From Rattus norvegicus (lineage: Eukaryota; Chordata; Mammalia; Rodentia; Muridae), in contig NC_086025.1 of NCBI RefSeq assembly GCF_036323735.1, positions 113,898,188 through 113,962,187 on the forward strand: a stretch of 64,000 bases of DNA, in the 5' to 3' direction. Positions 48,015 to 59,603 of this stretch are shown here, piece by piece (the stretch's first letter is position 1; every line of letters starts with the position of its first letter). The position numbers were made by a program, and so were the translations under genes. Below the pieces are notes generated by a model. It saw only the letters and a program-made list of their open reading frames with translations, was not told where the DNA came from and did no database searches.

Positions 48015-50149
48015 TGAGAGACAGAGAGAGAGGCACACTCATGCACAGTCACACAGACATGCACATGCACACACACCACATGCACAGAAGGTTTTTGTAA
48101 CTCACCACCTAACAATGAGATATTTTAAAGGCAAAACTAGTTTTGAAAAGCAACAGGAACCTTATATAGAAGCAAATGTAACTAAAAATAACTAACAGTT
48201 AAAAGAAAGAAAAGAAAATAGCTGATGGTCAAGAAAAGAAACAAGGCCCAGGATGCCTTCCTTCCCCAGAATCTGTGTGGGGAGATGTGATGCTGGGAGC
48301 CTGACAGTGCGACCATGCCTGGAGCTAGAGACGGATGGGCAGAGCTGTTCTTTTCCAAGGTCCGTCCTGGACGGGCCAAGTGAGATGTGTGAAGGTGCTG
48401 CCACACGGAGAGGAGGAACGAGCACTTTCACACTGAGGTGGACAGATTATCTAAAGAGCAAGGCTTTCTTCCCTGCCCTGTGGGCCCAGGACCCAGATCC
48501 CAAATGGACAGAATGGGCATGTCCCTTTACAGAGACCAAGAAACAGAGTGGAGTCTGGGATCCCTACAGAAGATGTATATGGCTTCAGCTCAGTTCTCTG
48601 TTCCTTCTTTCTGTAAAGAATGAAACAGTAAGAAATGTGCCCAAACTCTAACCTGGCGGAGAAACGTCCCTGGTCTCAGATGTGATGAGAAGAGTGACGG
48701 GGACCCCAGCCTGAGTTCACTGTGCTGTGGCTGTCAGCTCGCCTCCCGCATGAGCCAACTTTACAGGAGTCTACATTACCACGTCAGGAAGGTGAACTCA
48801 CAAGGGAAGGGCTTAAATAATACATCCGAGATCACACAAAGCCAGGTGGCCTGGCTCCTGAACCAGACCTCAGCCATTAATGTCACTGCCTTCAATACCT
48901 ATGTCTGACCTGTAGCCCATAGGCCCCGTGCATCCCAGAGGAGCCATGAATGTGGCCCAGTGTAGTGTGGATGACAGCCACATGTCATGATGTCAAAAGA
49001 TTGGCCCTCCTTAATGACTGTCAGAGAATAATCAGGCAAATACACAAATACGCTCATCGCATAACAGGAAGCGAGGAGGAGGGACGGAGAAACAAGTGGG
49101 TGAAGAGCCCAGCTGAAGGGAACAGATGAGGAATTGCTCTAGTGGTTCTGAAGTTGGCATAAGTGACATCCTCTCACAAAATGTCCTTTTTCTGACTGCT
49201 GTTGCTATCGAAATGCTGCAAGGCTGACTTCCTAAACAGTGCTTCCTGGCCTTACACATGCCCTCCATTTTGCTAGAAAGTGTCTTCTCTATTTTTCTGT
49301 CCACCTCTCCCCCATTTGTGGGGAATCTTTACGTACTCTGCATGCTAATCCATTTTTGGTTATATGTGCTAGAAAATTTCCCCATAGTATTCTGATTTTT
49401 TTCCTACTTTCTATATGGTGGGTTTTGATCTCAAAATCTACTGCAGAAAAATCCACGGAAGCTGGTCAGAGCAGATGGTACCGGCACAAACCGGACATAT
49501 AGATTCATGGAGCAGGACAGACTGTTCAGAAATGAATCCACACACGTACGGTCAGCCAAGAACCAACGGTGCCCAGAATGTTTGGTGGGAGAGGACAGAT
49601 GGGTACTCCGTAAGCAGGGTTAGCAAGACCAGATATTCGCATGCAGAAGAATTAAACCAGATCCTGACTTCGCTACAATGCAAAACTCAACACCAATCAG
49701 ACTTAAACACAAAAGCAGCCCCAGGAAACCAAGAGAGATGCTTCCTCATACTGAACTGCTTCCGGGTCTCATGAGGCCAAAATCAAGGTGTCAGCTCAGC
49801 AAATTTCGTGTCTGAAGACTGAGGAAGAATCACTTCCTAGGTCATTCACGTTTTGGTGGAATTAAGCTCCCCTCAGCCAAAGGCTCCACTTCCTCCAGGG
49901 CTGTAGGTTGGGCCTGCTCGAAGCTTCTAGAAGCCACTTGTATTCCTCACCCCATCTTCAGGCCAGCAGCAATGTGTTCTCTCATTCTCCTGCTTGGGAC
50001 CTCTCACTTTCTGTCACCATAGAATGTAGCAATTGCAAGTAACTGTCCTCAGGTTCTGCCCACACGGGGTGGAGATTAGGTAGAGACACCGGGCAGGCAC
50101 TGGGCTAAAAAGGAACACGGTTACCACACAGCACACTGCTGGCTCCTTT

Positions 50150-50345
50150 ATGGTTGTATTTACATCTGTGCTGTTTGGGGGGCTGAGGTCAGAGTTCAGA
50201 GGTGAGCACTTGAGTAGCATAGAGCCCAGAGTTCAACCCCAGAACCGAACGAGAGAAAAGAATAGGTTCTGTCTACCAAGATGGCGCAGTGGGTTAAGGC
50301 ACATGCCACCCAGTCGGAAAACCTGCATTCAGTCCCAGGGATTCC
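50150..50345 (+). mobile_element. Two adjacent SINE fragments
   Basis: A worn tRNA-type SINE piece around 50175-50250 (GAGCACTTGAGTAGCATAGA, GAGTTCAACCCCAGAACCGA) is followed by a B2-like head at 50277-50345 (GATGGCGCAGTGGGTTAAGG). Confidence 0.5.
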
Positions 50346-50872
50346 TGTGGGACAAGAAGCTGCTCCCACTTTGTTATATGCCTAAAAAGAGTGTCTCTCT
50401 ATCTGACATTACAGAAGACACATTTCCCTAAATCTTCCAAACATCATTGAGATTTGCTTTTATATGTTTAAGTCCTACATATCTAGATTTTTGTTGTTGT
50501 TGTGTGCATGCATATGACAGAGACCTAATCTCATTTTCTTTAGTGGCTGGTCTATTATTTATTGAACAATTCATCTCTTCCCCCATAAACCTGAAATGAT
50601 GCCACCGTCCTTTATGTGCACAGTTGTGCAACTGCTTTCTGGGCACAGTGCTGTGTCCTGTTTGCACTCCCACCTGCCTGCCCCAGGCATGCCTGTTGGT
50701 CTTATTAAGGAGGAGGCCTTCCCCTACTTCTCCTTTGGGGTGTTTGGTTTTCGTTTTTGAAACAGGGTGTCTTACTATGGGACTCAAGATCTCATGCCTC
50801 TGTCTCCCAAGTATTGAAATTATAGATGTGATGTGAACTCCCACGGATCACAGTTTGTTCAGGCTCCTATAG

Positions 50873-50931
<59 letters not shown>

Positions 50932-50942
50932 TGTGCGCGCGC
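50873..50942. repeat. (TG)28 microsatellite with GCGCGC end
   Basis: Alternating purine-pyrimidine at 50873-50929, one break at 50930, then GTGTGCGCGCGC. Confidence 0.97.
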
Positions 50943-51047
50943 TCAGGTATTATTCTTGACTTTTTGATTTTTCAAAATACATTTTATTATCAGCCCATCA
51001 AGTTGTTTTAAAAATCCTTCTGGAAATTTTGATTGTAATTGCATTGA

Positions 51048-51235
51048 ATCAGTAGTTCTCAGCTGGAGGCAATTGTGGCCCACAGGGGACATCTGGCCTT
51101 GTCTGCAGACCTTTTTTGATTCTCATGACAGTAAAGAATGTACCAATATTCTCCAGGGGTGGAGGGCAAGGAGCGAACCTACAGTATATGGCCTCCACAG
51201 GAGAACCAGCCTGACCAAAACAGCCAGACAGAAAA
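51048..51235 (+). mobile_element. Ancient DNA-transposon-like fragment (hAT-Charlie/MER type)
   Basis: CAGTAGTTCTCAGCTGGAGG, GACATCTGGCCTTGTCTGCA and TGATTCTCATGACAGTAAAG follow the order of a common mammalian non-autonomous DNA element. The L1 reading on either side appears to continue across it. Confidence 0.5.
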
Positions 51236-51447
51236 ATCCTCCAACTTTTCCATTTGTAGACAACTGACATATTTGCATGATTCCAATAATCATGGTCTAT
51301 TTCCCATTTATACAGGTCTTCCTTAATCTATTTCAATCAAGCATTATAACCCACAGTGCATGGATCTCAGAGATCCTGTCTAAGATTTGTTCCTAAGCAA
51401 TCTTGATTTTTAAATTACAAATGGTATCTTTAAAAATATGTGTATTG

Positions 51448-51606
51448 GGCCATCAAGATGACCCAGCAGATAAGGGTACTTGCCACCAAGACTAACAACC
51501 TGAGTTTAATTCCTGAGACCCACATGGTGAAAGGAGAAAATTGATCCCTGAAAGTTATCCTCTGTCTGACCTCTATACATGCATCATGATACCTATGCGT
51601 GCGCGT

Positions 51607-51673
<67 letters not shown>
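51448..51673 (+). mobile_element. B2/B3-class SINE with (CA)n tail
   Basis: GGGCCATCAAGATGACCCAG, GACCCACATGGTGAAAGGAG and a tail that starts TGCGTGCGCGTGCGCACACA and continues as CA repeats with one GA break at 51643-51644. Confidence 0.75.
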
Positions 51674-51675
<2 letters not shown>

Positions 51676-51700
51676 GAGTAAATGTTTTAAAATGTTTATT

Positions 51701-51897
51701 GGAGCTGGAAAGATGGCTCATGTGTTAAGAGCACTAGCGGCTCTACCAAGATGATGGGGCTCAATTCCCAGCACTCACATGGCAGCTCACAACTGTCTGT
51801 AACAACAGTTCCAGGGAATCTGACGTCCTCTTCTGGCCATCTGGGGATTGGACAAGCACGGTACTCAGACATACATGCAGCAAACACCTGCACACGT
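51701..51897 (+). mobile_element. B2 SINE, diverged, left arm of an inverted pair
   Basis: GGAGCTGGAAAGATGGCTCA, CACATGGCAGCTCACAACTG and GACGTCCTCTTCTGGCCATC. A TAAAATGTTTATTG-type duplication is visible before and after, slightly diverged. Confidence 0.85.
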
Positions 51898-51929
51898 TTT
51901 TAAAAAATGTTTATTGTTCAAGACTGATA

Positions 51930-52100
51930 GGATGTATGTTTATATATGTGAACACTGTCGCTGTCTTCATGCACACCAGAAGAGGGCGCCAGACCCCATT
52001 ACAGATGGTTGTGAGCCACCATGTGGTTGCTGGGATTTGAACTCAGGACCTCTGGAAGAGCAGTCAGTGCTCTTAGCCACTGAGCCATCTCTCCAGCCTG
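51930..52100 (-). mobile_element. B2 SINE, right arm of an inverted pair
   Basis: CACCAGAAGAGGGCGCCAGA, GTTGTGAGCCACCATGTGGT and TGAGCCATCTCTCCAGCC are reverse B2. Its tail faces the tail of the + strand B2 about 30 bp away. Confidence 0.92.
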
Positions 52101-53289
52101 TTTTTTGTTTTTATTTTTTGTTTCATATGTTTTATATTTTAATGTTACATTTATCATCTTAATAAGGTCTTATTTTTTGTGTGTGCCTTCTGTAGACCTT
52201 TTGTAGTTTTCTATATGGAAAGGGTTTGTTCCTTCCATGCATTTAACTTCTTACGCGAGTGTCTCTGTGTGGAGATCACCTATAGATGTTCACACACCAC
52301 ACGCATGTGCACTGTAGTGGTGACTAGACATCTGTATCAGGGTCCTCTCTCTTGTATTCAAACTTAATTGCATTTTGGTCAGAAGACCTGGTCTGCATGA
52401 TATAGGTTTCCTGAAATATCTGGTGCATTCCACCTATGGTTAACGGAAAAGTCTGTCTGGGAATTATCTACGGTGATAGTAGTTCAAAAGTCTGCTTCAC
52501 ACTCTTTGAAGTTACTTTACTAAAAATAGTCACATTAAAGCTTTTTAATCTTCCTTGGGAAAGGGAACATTTTTTCATTACTTTTCTTTTTCTGTTCAAT
52601 ATTTTTTACGTTTATTTGTGTGTGTGCATGTGCATGTGTGTATGCATATGCCTGTGCATAAGGGGTGTGTGTGTATGTGGTGTGTGTGCACACGTTTGTC
52701 TGAGTGTGCATGTGGGGGGGGTGCACATGCCTGTGTGGAAACATGTGTGGTACTGCACACGTTTTGAAGATCAGTGACAACTCCCAGGAGTTGTTTCTCC
52801 CTAGCTACTTTGTGGGTTCTGGTCACCAGGTTCAGTGACAAGCACTTTCCTTTACTGAGCCATCTCATGGCTCCTGGTTTATCATTATTGCTCCAGTTAG
52901 TATATGATGTATATTCATAATGTTCTATCCGTCTGCTTCCGTGAACTGAGACTCACAGCCTATGTCAGGATTTCTTTGCCCACATCTTGTCTCTGATTCC
53001 AACAGAGTTCCATCTGCTAACATCCACTGTAATTAATATTCTAGGGCTTAACCGTATCAGTTTACTTTTAATTTCTACCCTTTGCTGGATACCTTTACTT
53101 GTAAGGGTTTTTTCTTGTCACACTTCTCCCCTCGTTGGAGTCTGTGTGCTCTGTTTCTCTTGGAGCCTTACTGGAAAGCTTATGAGACTCACTTACTCGT
53201 GAAGGTTGGGAGTCATATTCTCAGCTCTCAGCAAAGACCTTTAGAACCATCTGCCTTCATCTTCTGTGCCCCAGACACCGCTATTCAGC

Positions 53290-53405
53290 TTTGGGTTTTT
53301 TGTTTGTTTTTGTTTTGTTTTGAGGCAGGGTCTCATCCTAGCCCAGGCTGGCCTTGAACTCTTGGCAATCCCCCTGCCTCGGCCTCCCAAGCGCTGGGAC
53401 TCCAC
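53290..53405 (-). mobile_element. B1 SINE, truncated
   Basis: TTTTGAGGCAGGGTCTCATC, CAGGCTGGCCTTGAACTCTT and GCCTCCCAAGCGCTGGGACT. Confidence 0.85.
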
Positions 53406-53599
53406 TGTTGTTCGTAACTAACTAGTCAAGTGATGCTCTTTCCACTCTGTAAACATGTTGACCCTCTACCCATCACTTTCTGTTTTCCAACCTTGCTTCT
53501 GAGATAATTATTTTTCTTTTTGGACATATATTCTAATTTGTTAAAGTAGGTTTCTTTTTAAAAAAATTTCCAGGTTCTTTTTTTAAAAAAATTCATCCA

Positions 53600-54279
53600 G
53601 GAGTGGCGCGAGGAGCCGTTACCAGAGCTGGAGCTGTCGGTTAAGCCTGATCAAGATGACAACCTCCCAAAAGCACCGAGACTTCGTAACAGAGCCTATG
53701 GGGGAGAAGCCAGTGGGGAGCCTGGCTGGGATTGGTGATGTCCTGGGCAAGAAGCTGGAGGAAAGGGGCTCTGACAAGGCGTATGTGGTCCCTGGCCAGT
53801 TTCTGGTACTAAAGAAAGATGAAGACCTCTTTTGAGAATGGCTGAAAGACACATGTGGTGCCGATGCCCAGCAGTCCTGGGACTGCTTTGGGTGCCTTCG
53901 AGAATGGGGTGCTGCCTTCTTGTAATGTTCTCTGGGGACCCCGCAGCCCCCAGCCACAGCATAGTCTGCAGCAGGGTGGGGCTCCTCCCAGTCCTCCACG
54001 AAGGAAAAGATTGCTGTTGTCACCCTCATCTCCTAAGTACTCCAGGGTCTTTTGGGAGTTCTCTTCCCCCAGCATTTCAGCCTTTCTGGGTTTCTTGCCC
54101 TCGCATGCCTTCCCCTTCCCCTCCCCCTGCAGTTCCATGGCAGCAGTTCCCAGCCTTCCTGAATGGATTACTGCCTCCTTCTCCCTCACCATCTGTTAGA
54201 TGCCCTTTGACTTCTTTTTTGGCAAGAACAGTCACTGTCTTTATAAAAGATTTTTAAATTAATAAAGTTAGTGGCCTTC
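53600..54279 (+). pseudogene. Banf1-ps: Banf1 processed pseudogene
   Basis: An intronless copy of the barrier-to-autointegration factor mRNA. The coding part is 53656-53925, full length at 89 codons: it begins MTTSQKHRDF, keeps EPMGEKPVGSLAGIG, and ends at TAA 53923-53925. Codon 60 is TGA (53833-53835) where the parent has Arg, and several residues differ (for example Trp and Gly changes near the C-terminus), but there is no frameshift. A short 5' UTR and the 3' UTR with AATAAA near 54260 are present. The perfect 15-bp target-site duplication AAAAAAATTCATCCA lies at 53585-53599 and 54280-54294. Known: BAF is a DNA-bridging dimer that links chromatin to LEM-domain nuclear-envelope proteins. 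The stop removes the last third, so function is unlikely. Low decay suggests a fairly recent L1-mediated insertion, in antisense to Enthd1. Confidence 0.95.
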
Positions 54280-54494
54280 AAAAAAATTCATCCAATCAGT
54301 CTTTATAATGTCTTCAAAACAGATACTATTGGCACTTGTGAGGAAAAGTCCTTGGGGATTCTCACAGTTCTGTGGGAGCAGCGAATGCTCTGCAGATCTG
54401 TTATGACTACTGGGGATCATGAACAGAAGCGGCCCCTAAATTATTGCTAGAATCAGACATTTGAAATGCCTACCATAGATCAGTATATAATATA

Positions 54495-54610
54495 ACTGAG
54501 CTGGTGTGCACCTATGATTTCAGAACTTGAGAAGCTGAGACAGGAGGACTGAGTTCAAGGCCAGCCTGGGCTACATATCGAGACCCCGTTCCCTCCTCCA
54601 CGAAGGGAAA
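54495..54610 (+). mobile_element. B1-like SINE
   Basis: GAACTTGAGAAGCTGAGACA, GGAGGACTGAGTTCAAGGCC and AGCCTGGGCTACATATCGAG. Confidence 0.8.
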
Positions 54611-56199
54611 AACAACAAGGACACTCCTCTCAAGCTGTCCACAGCGTGTCAGTCACCTTTCTGTGTGCATGTGTGCCTGCCTAGTGACCAGATCTGTACA
54701 GTGAGCCTGCGTCATTTACAGGAACAAAGTTACTTTTCCAAAACAAAGAAGAAAGGTAGACCGGAAGTCAATATCCTTTGTAAAAACTGTTGGTTTGGGA
54801 AGGCAGGGGATATGAATTATAGGGTCTTTTTGTTTGTTTATTTTTAAACTATAAGAGATCAACAGAAGGCCTCATCAACATAAGTGTTTCAGTGACAACC
54901 GATGTGTCCGTGAGCCCTGTCAGCTGTTGCGTGTGCGCAGAGGTAACCAAGCCTGGCCCATGTCAGGGTTGTCAGTACAGACAGTGGCATCCATGGTGCT
55001 GGCTGTGGCTATAGAGGAAGGAGGATGGCCTGCAGTCTAACTGGTCAGCAGCCACCTTGTGTCTTCTGCACAGGAATTCGACACACAATGCCATTCTGCC
55101 TCGCACTGCCCAGAGGAACCCTCATTAAATACTACAAAGACAGCACCTTCCAGAGAGCTCAGAGGTACTGGGGTGGGAAGGAAACGCTTCAGAGAGAAAG
55201 GCTCTGGTGCCCCTCTAAGGAAGGAAGGGCCTGGGAGAGCCGCAGAGCCAGGGCTGGGGTGGAGCTGCTCTCTGCAGCCCGCTGCTTCCCATCAAGCAGC
55301 AATTAGCCTTCAGTGCACTTCCTCCTCCAAAATCAAAACCTTCCGAACAAAAACCACCCAGGCAATCGACAAGAATTAAAACATAGGGGGAACATCCAAG
55401 AGTGGAGAGAAAAAACAAGAAGTGGTGATGCACAGAGGCTGCTTCTGTGCACTCGCTCCTTTCCTTTGCTAATTTACCTCGAAGCAGTCGGGCGCAGCTG
55501 TCTCAGCGCGAGGCTTTCTAGTGAGGCTCTCAGTGGCACATCTTGCTGTAACTAAATAAGGCAGACACGTCTTTAGACTCCCGCAGATGGAAATTTACCT
55601 GTACGATACCGTCGTCTACCTCTTTCCTCTAACTCGGATTCGGAAGTCATTTTCAGTTTTCCCTTTCTTTCCCAGTGTGACATCCCCTTAGCCTGTTGAC
55701 TCCCTTTGATGTGGTGCTGTCTTCAGACAGGACTGTCCCCTCATCTCTCCCACCCAGAGCAGGCCCTGTGCCCGGACAGAAACCATTGTTCTTCGCAGTC
55801 TCCCTACAACCCTCATCCCTTCATTTCCACACAAAGCAGTAAGAATTATCTCCCCAAAACAGCTGTTTTCTGTAATAGGAAGGCGAAGTCCTGTGACTAA
55901 GCTAAACAGCCCTCCTGTTCAAGGCCCGAACCGCTTCCTAGAGGCAAGCTCTAGCAAACTGAGATTTCCAAACACCATGTATTATGCCTTCCGTTAATTG
56001 CTCAGAGAACTTTCAAGTATCTGCCCACATTTTTCTGCATATTCAAATTTTGTTTTTATTCCATTTGGTACACAAGCAGTTCTTACAGGCCTGATGCCCC
56101 TTCTGCCTGTACCCTTCCCCCTGGGGTGGAGAGTATTTCACCGTCTCTTTATTCTCCCCCTTCTCTCTGAATAAGCATCGTTGACACAAGCTTCCCGAT

Positions 56200-56480
56200 C
56201 TCCCTTGTGACTAGGAGTGTCCATGTGGCTGGGTGAAAGTAACACGGAAAGGAAAACGTCAGATGCCACCTGACAGGACGGAGCACTCCCTTCTTCCTAT
56301 AACCCAGACCATGGATGTGATGACGGCGCCCAGGTAGCTATACCGCACAAGTTTGGTGCAGCACCAAGACAGAAAGAGCCCGAGGCTGCTAATACCACAG
56401 GAAGCAGTATCATGGTCCTCAGACACCCGTTCTGCATTGCTAAGGAGGACAAGAAAGCCCGCTACATTTAAGCCTCTAGG
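56200..56480 (+). repeat. Ancient interspersed-repeat-like sequence, family unknown
   Basis: TCTCCCTTGTGACTAGGAGT, GTCCATGTGGCTGGGTGAAA and CTTCTTCCTATAACCCAGAC recall a widespread old mammalian element, from pattern memory only. Confidence 0.3.
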
Positions 56481-57019
56481 ATTTGCGTGGTTCCCCCATT
56501 GCTTCTGACACGTGATTACCTACCTCACACGCATCTCTTCTCCATGCACCCATGCTACTTCTCTAGTCCCAGTAAGGAGGCCCCTGCCCAACTCATTTCC
56601 CTTTTCTTATTCTTGTCCCCAAGTGTCTGCTTTATTTCTTCCTTTAAAGTGCAGCTTGTGATCCAAACCCTTTACAGAAATGGCGACTGTGGAATGGTAC
56701 TACAGTTACACTGACTCAGCCCAGTTGCCCCCTTTCTAAGCAGAAACGCATACATCTATGTATCTAGTGCAGACAGCGGGTAAATGAAACAGAAATACCC
56801 AATCGAGTTTCTACTAACAGGGCTCCAGCAGCTTCTGCATCTAAACATGCACACCCTGCAGTACTGCCCTGGACCTCATGGAGCTGACTGGAGAGTACAT
56901 CTCGCCATGTCACTTTCATGACAGCAGAAACACCAGATTTGCTTACCACACCTGGCAAATGGCAGGCCATTCACTATATATGTGTGTGCTACTAAATGCA
57001 TTTCATTATAACAAAGCCT

Positions 57020-57130
57020 CAGAATTCATTTTTTCTTTGAGGCATGGTCTAGCTGTGTGGCACAAGTTAGCTTCAAGCTTGGTCCTCCTGACTGGGCCCC
57101 TTAGTACTGTGGTTTCAGTTGTGTGCCACC
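57020..57130 (-). mobile_element. B1-type SINE, diverged
   Basis: TTTGAGGCATGGTCTAGCTG, CAAGCTTGGTCCTCCTGACT and GTGTGCCACCATGTCC in reverse B1 order. Confidence 0.65.
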
Positions 57131-57717
57131 ATGTCCTACATTCATGATTTTAAAACAGTCATTCAGAGCTCTTCTGGGTGACTGAGGTGCACCGTAACAT
57201 TGGGAGATGCTGTGTGGATCTTTCTCTAGGACTATAAATTAACAAGCCAGAATTTCTTGTGTGCCTCGCAGCATGGCCCAGGGATGAGTTACTTTTGCAG
57301 TGACTTAGGACTCACTTCCTTAGCCTGTTGTCACCCAAGCTGTGGCTGGTTACGGGCAGGAGCACGTGACCCCCCTGTTCCTCCCCTGGGCCACTGGCTT
57401 CAGCACTGCAGCTAGGTCTCTGCTTAAATTCCCTTCCTCCAAAAGGCTGCTCAATCCCTTATCTGTCCCCAAATCAAGCCGTCCCTGTCACTCTGTCCCT
57501 GACTGCTTTCCCTTCTGATAAAAGATGCGTGACTGTCTGACATGCTTTACGTTATTCCGTGCATGTGTGCCCGTAGGCTGGTCTCAGCCACAGAAGCTCT
57601 GTGAGGAAGGGAGCTTGAGTCCCTCCCTCACCGCTGCTGCCCCCACAGCTGCTGGGCATTCAGATTCCAAGGGAGAACGCTCAAGAGGACAGGGCGCCAA
57701 CAAGCGACAGGAAGGGC

Positions 57718-58041
57718 CCGGACGGGGCTCCATTGGTAAAGGACCTACTTACCACATGAGCATGAGGACCTATAGAATACATGTGACTTGCAAGTGACCA
57801 CCTTTGCTCCACAGAGCTGGATAGAGGGACTATGTAAAAAGCCAGCCACTGCAGCACAATCTGTAAAGCCAGCACTGTGGGTAGAGACAAGAGCTCCACC
57901 CTGATCAGACACCCTCCCTACTTGAACTGACAAGACCTGGGCTCAGGAAGCCACCCTGTCTCAAAAAAAAGTCAGACTCGGTTAAGGAAGATACTGGCAT
58001 TGACTTCCAGTACCCTCAGCATGCACACACCTACATGTACA

Positions 58042-58083
<42 letters not shown>
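57718..58083 (+). mobile_element. B3-type SINE with (CA)20 tail
   Basis: GGGCTCCATTGGTAAAGGAC opens a degenerate element; ACTGGCATTGACTTCCAGTA and ATGCACACACCTACATGTAC lead into CA repeats at 58043-58083. Confidence 0.65.
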
Positions 58084-58088
<5 letters not shown>

Positions 58089-59218
58089 AGCAAGAACGAT
58101 AACAGACAAGAGGAAAAGGTGGTGAATGAGCTCAGCAGAGTCCTGGCTGGTGTCACAGTTCTTAGTGTCAGCTGTGGGGTGCTTATTCCATAATAAATGG
58201 ATCCCTGAAAAAAGATGTTCCCCTACTTTTAGACATATTTGGTGGTGTTTACTGTTATAACTACAAAGAACCCCCTTTAATGCCTTTCTTCATCAGTGAC
58301 CCATGCTATAAGCTGACTGTTGACAAAGTCAGGGAAGGACGAGTCTGGGTTAGCGTGTGTTAATGTAACTGCTGATACTTTTGAGTTTCTGGCTTTGCTG
58401 ACAACCGGGATTCACTGCTTATGTTGAGTCCCTGCAGCTCTTTTGGGGTTTTGCTTAACAGATATCTTTGTGGGTTCAGTCTGCCAACAGCACCAGGAAA
58501 TGGAGGCTCAGAAACAGCAGTGATTGATTCTAAACGCAGAGTGGCTACACCTAAGTTTGAGGCCAGGCCCTAAGAAGCTGCCGTACACACAGCAGGAATT
58601 TAAAAGAGAGCTCTCTAGGGTCTCAGGGCTCATTCCTGTGGAGGGCTCTACCCCTGGAACCTAACCATTTCCCAGAGGCCCCACCTCCCACTGTCAGCAC
58701 GCTGCAAACTCCATTTCAACGTAGGGGTGGGGGCAAACCTTATTGCCACAGCACAGATGCTGGGAGCGGGAGGCAATCTCGGAAACCCCTCCGATGCCCG
58801 CGCTTTCAACACTGAGTTTAGCTGCTTTCACGGAGCAGCTAAGACTAAGTCAGACTTAGCAGAACTTTTCTCCTCCTAACTGCCCACTTCATGCATAAGT
58901 CATCAGAGGTGCTGGAGAAGCTACGGCAAGAGGGCATTCTCTGATGTTTCAGAAAGATTAATAGGAAAGATCATTTTCCTTCCCTTACAATGCTATGTCT
59001 CCCCCACCTCACTTTGAAGGTTCAGCAATCCAGACTCAAGGTTTTGGGCCAAGGAAAGCCTTACAAAGAGTTATGCTAGAAAAATATTTGAACTATGTTA
59101 GAATCTTCACTACATTCTAAAAAACATGCCCAGGTACCCAGTCTCTAACTCCCAGAAAGTAAGCCTCCTTCACATTCCAGTTAGAAAAATATTAAGCTGA
59201 AAATAAAGATGCCAAAAA

Positions 59219-59402
59219 TAGGGGGCTGGAGAGATGGCTCAGCGGTTAAGAGCCACGACTGCTCTTCCTGAGGTCCTGAGTTCAATTCCCAGCAACCACA
59301 TGGTGGCTCACAACCATCTGTAATGAGATCTGATGTCCTCTTCTGGTGTGTCTGAAGACAGTGACAGTGTACTCACATGAAATAAACAATAAACCTTTAA
59401 AA
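59219..59402 (+). mobile_element. B2 SINE with 19-bp duplication, beside an Enthd1 exon
   Basis: GGGCTGGAGAGATGGCTCAG, GAGTTCAATTCCCAGCAACC and CTTCTGGTGTGTCTGAAGAC are near-consensus B2. AAAATAAAGATGCCAAAAA occurs at 59200-59218 and 59403-59421. It is antisense to Enthd1 and about 200 bp beyond the exon's stop. Confidence 0.96.
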
Positions 59403-59603
59403 AAAATAAAGATGCCAAAAACAACATCCTCTAGGCTAACGGTCTTAGCTGAGAACTATTTTATGTGAATTCAGAATGCTTCCATCCAATTGTCTAGTGA
59501 ATATCTCCCCCCTCATCCCCTGCAAAATGCAGTAAGCAGTGGGCTAGCCCTGCTGATGCGGTGTTGGTAATGGGGGGAGGCTGGTGTGACACTCTCTAGG
59601 TGT

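Larger units (their letters stand above)
50440..53240 (-). mobile_element. Old LINE-1 ORF2 remnant with many insertions
   Basis: Reverse L1 wording appears in order: TGGTCTATTATTTATTGAAC (50546), AATTTTGATTGTAATTGCAT followed by TGAATC near 51030, ATACAGGTCTTCCTTAATCT near 51311, GGTCAGAAGACCTGGTCTGC near 52376 and a final AT-rich part to 53240. Between them lie a B1-like piece (50740-50835), a TG microsatellite, a DNA-transposon-like piece, and three SINEs. Confidence 0.55.
36055..59603 (-). other. Enthd1: Enthd1 intron(s) between the 59.9-kb and 36.0-kb exons
   Basis: About 23.5 kb; its left boundary is clear, its right boundary is not, and a further short exon may be hidden in it. I recognise nothing specific in these parts: 39090-40120, 40660-41480, 41815-42520, 42650-43555, 44480-45130, 45510-46180, 46810-47915, 48060-50145, 54620-56190, 56490-57015 and 58090-59200. 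Stretch 42780-43550 is AT-rich and repeat-free. Confidence 0.65.

Noticed and set aside
49032..49304. Minus-strand 90-codon frame with weak resemblance to the missing human ENTHD1 tail segment
   Set aside because: Only scattered residues agree and no fitting acceptor/donor pair with the required phase was found; treated as chance.
53619..54257. Several 110-140 codon frames over the Banf1 region on both strands
   Set aside because: They are alternate frames of the Banf1 retrocopy and its 3' UTR; only the 53656-53925 frame is homologous, and it has a stop at codon 60.
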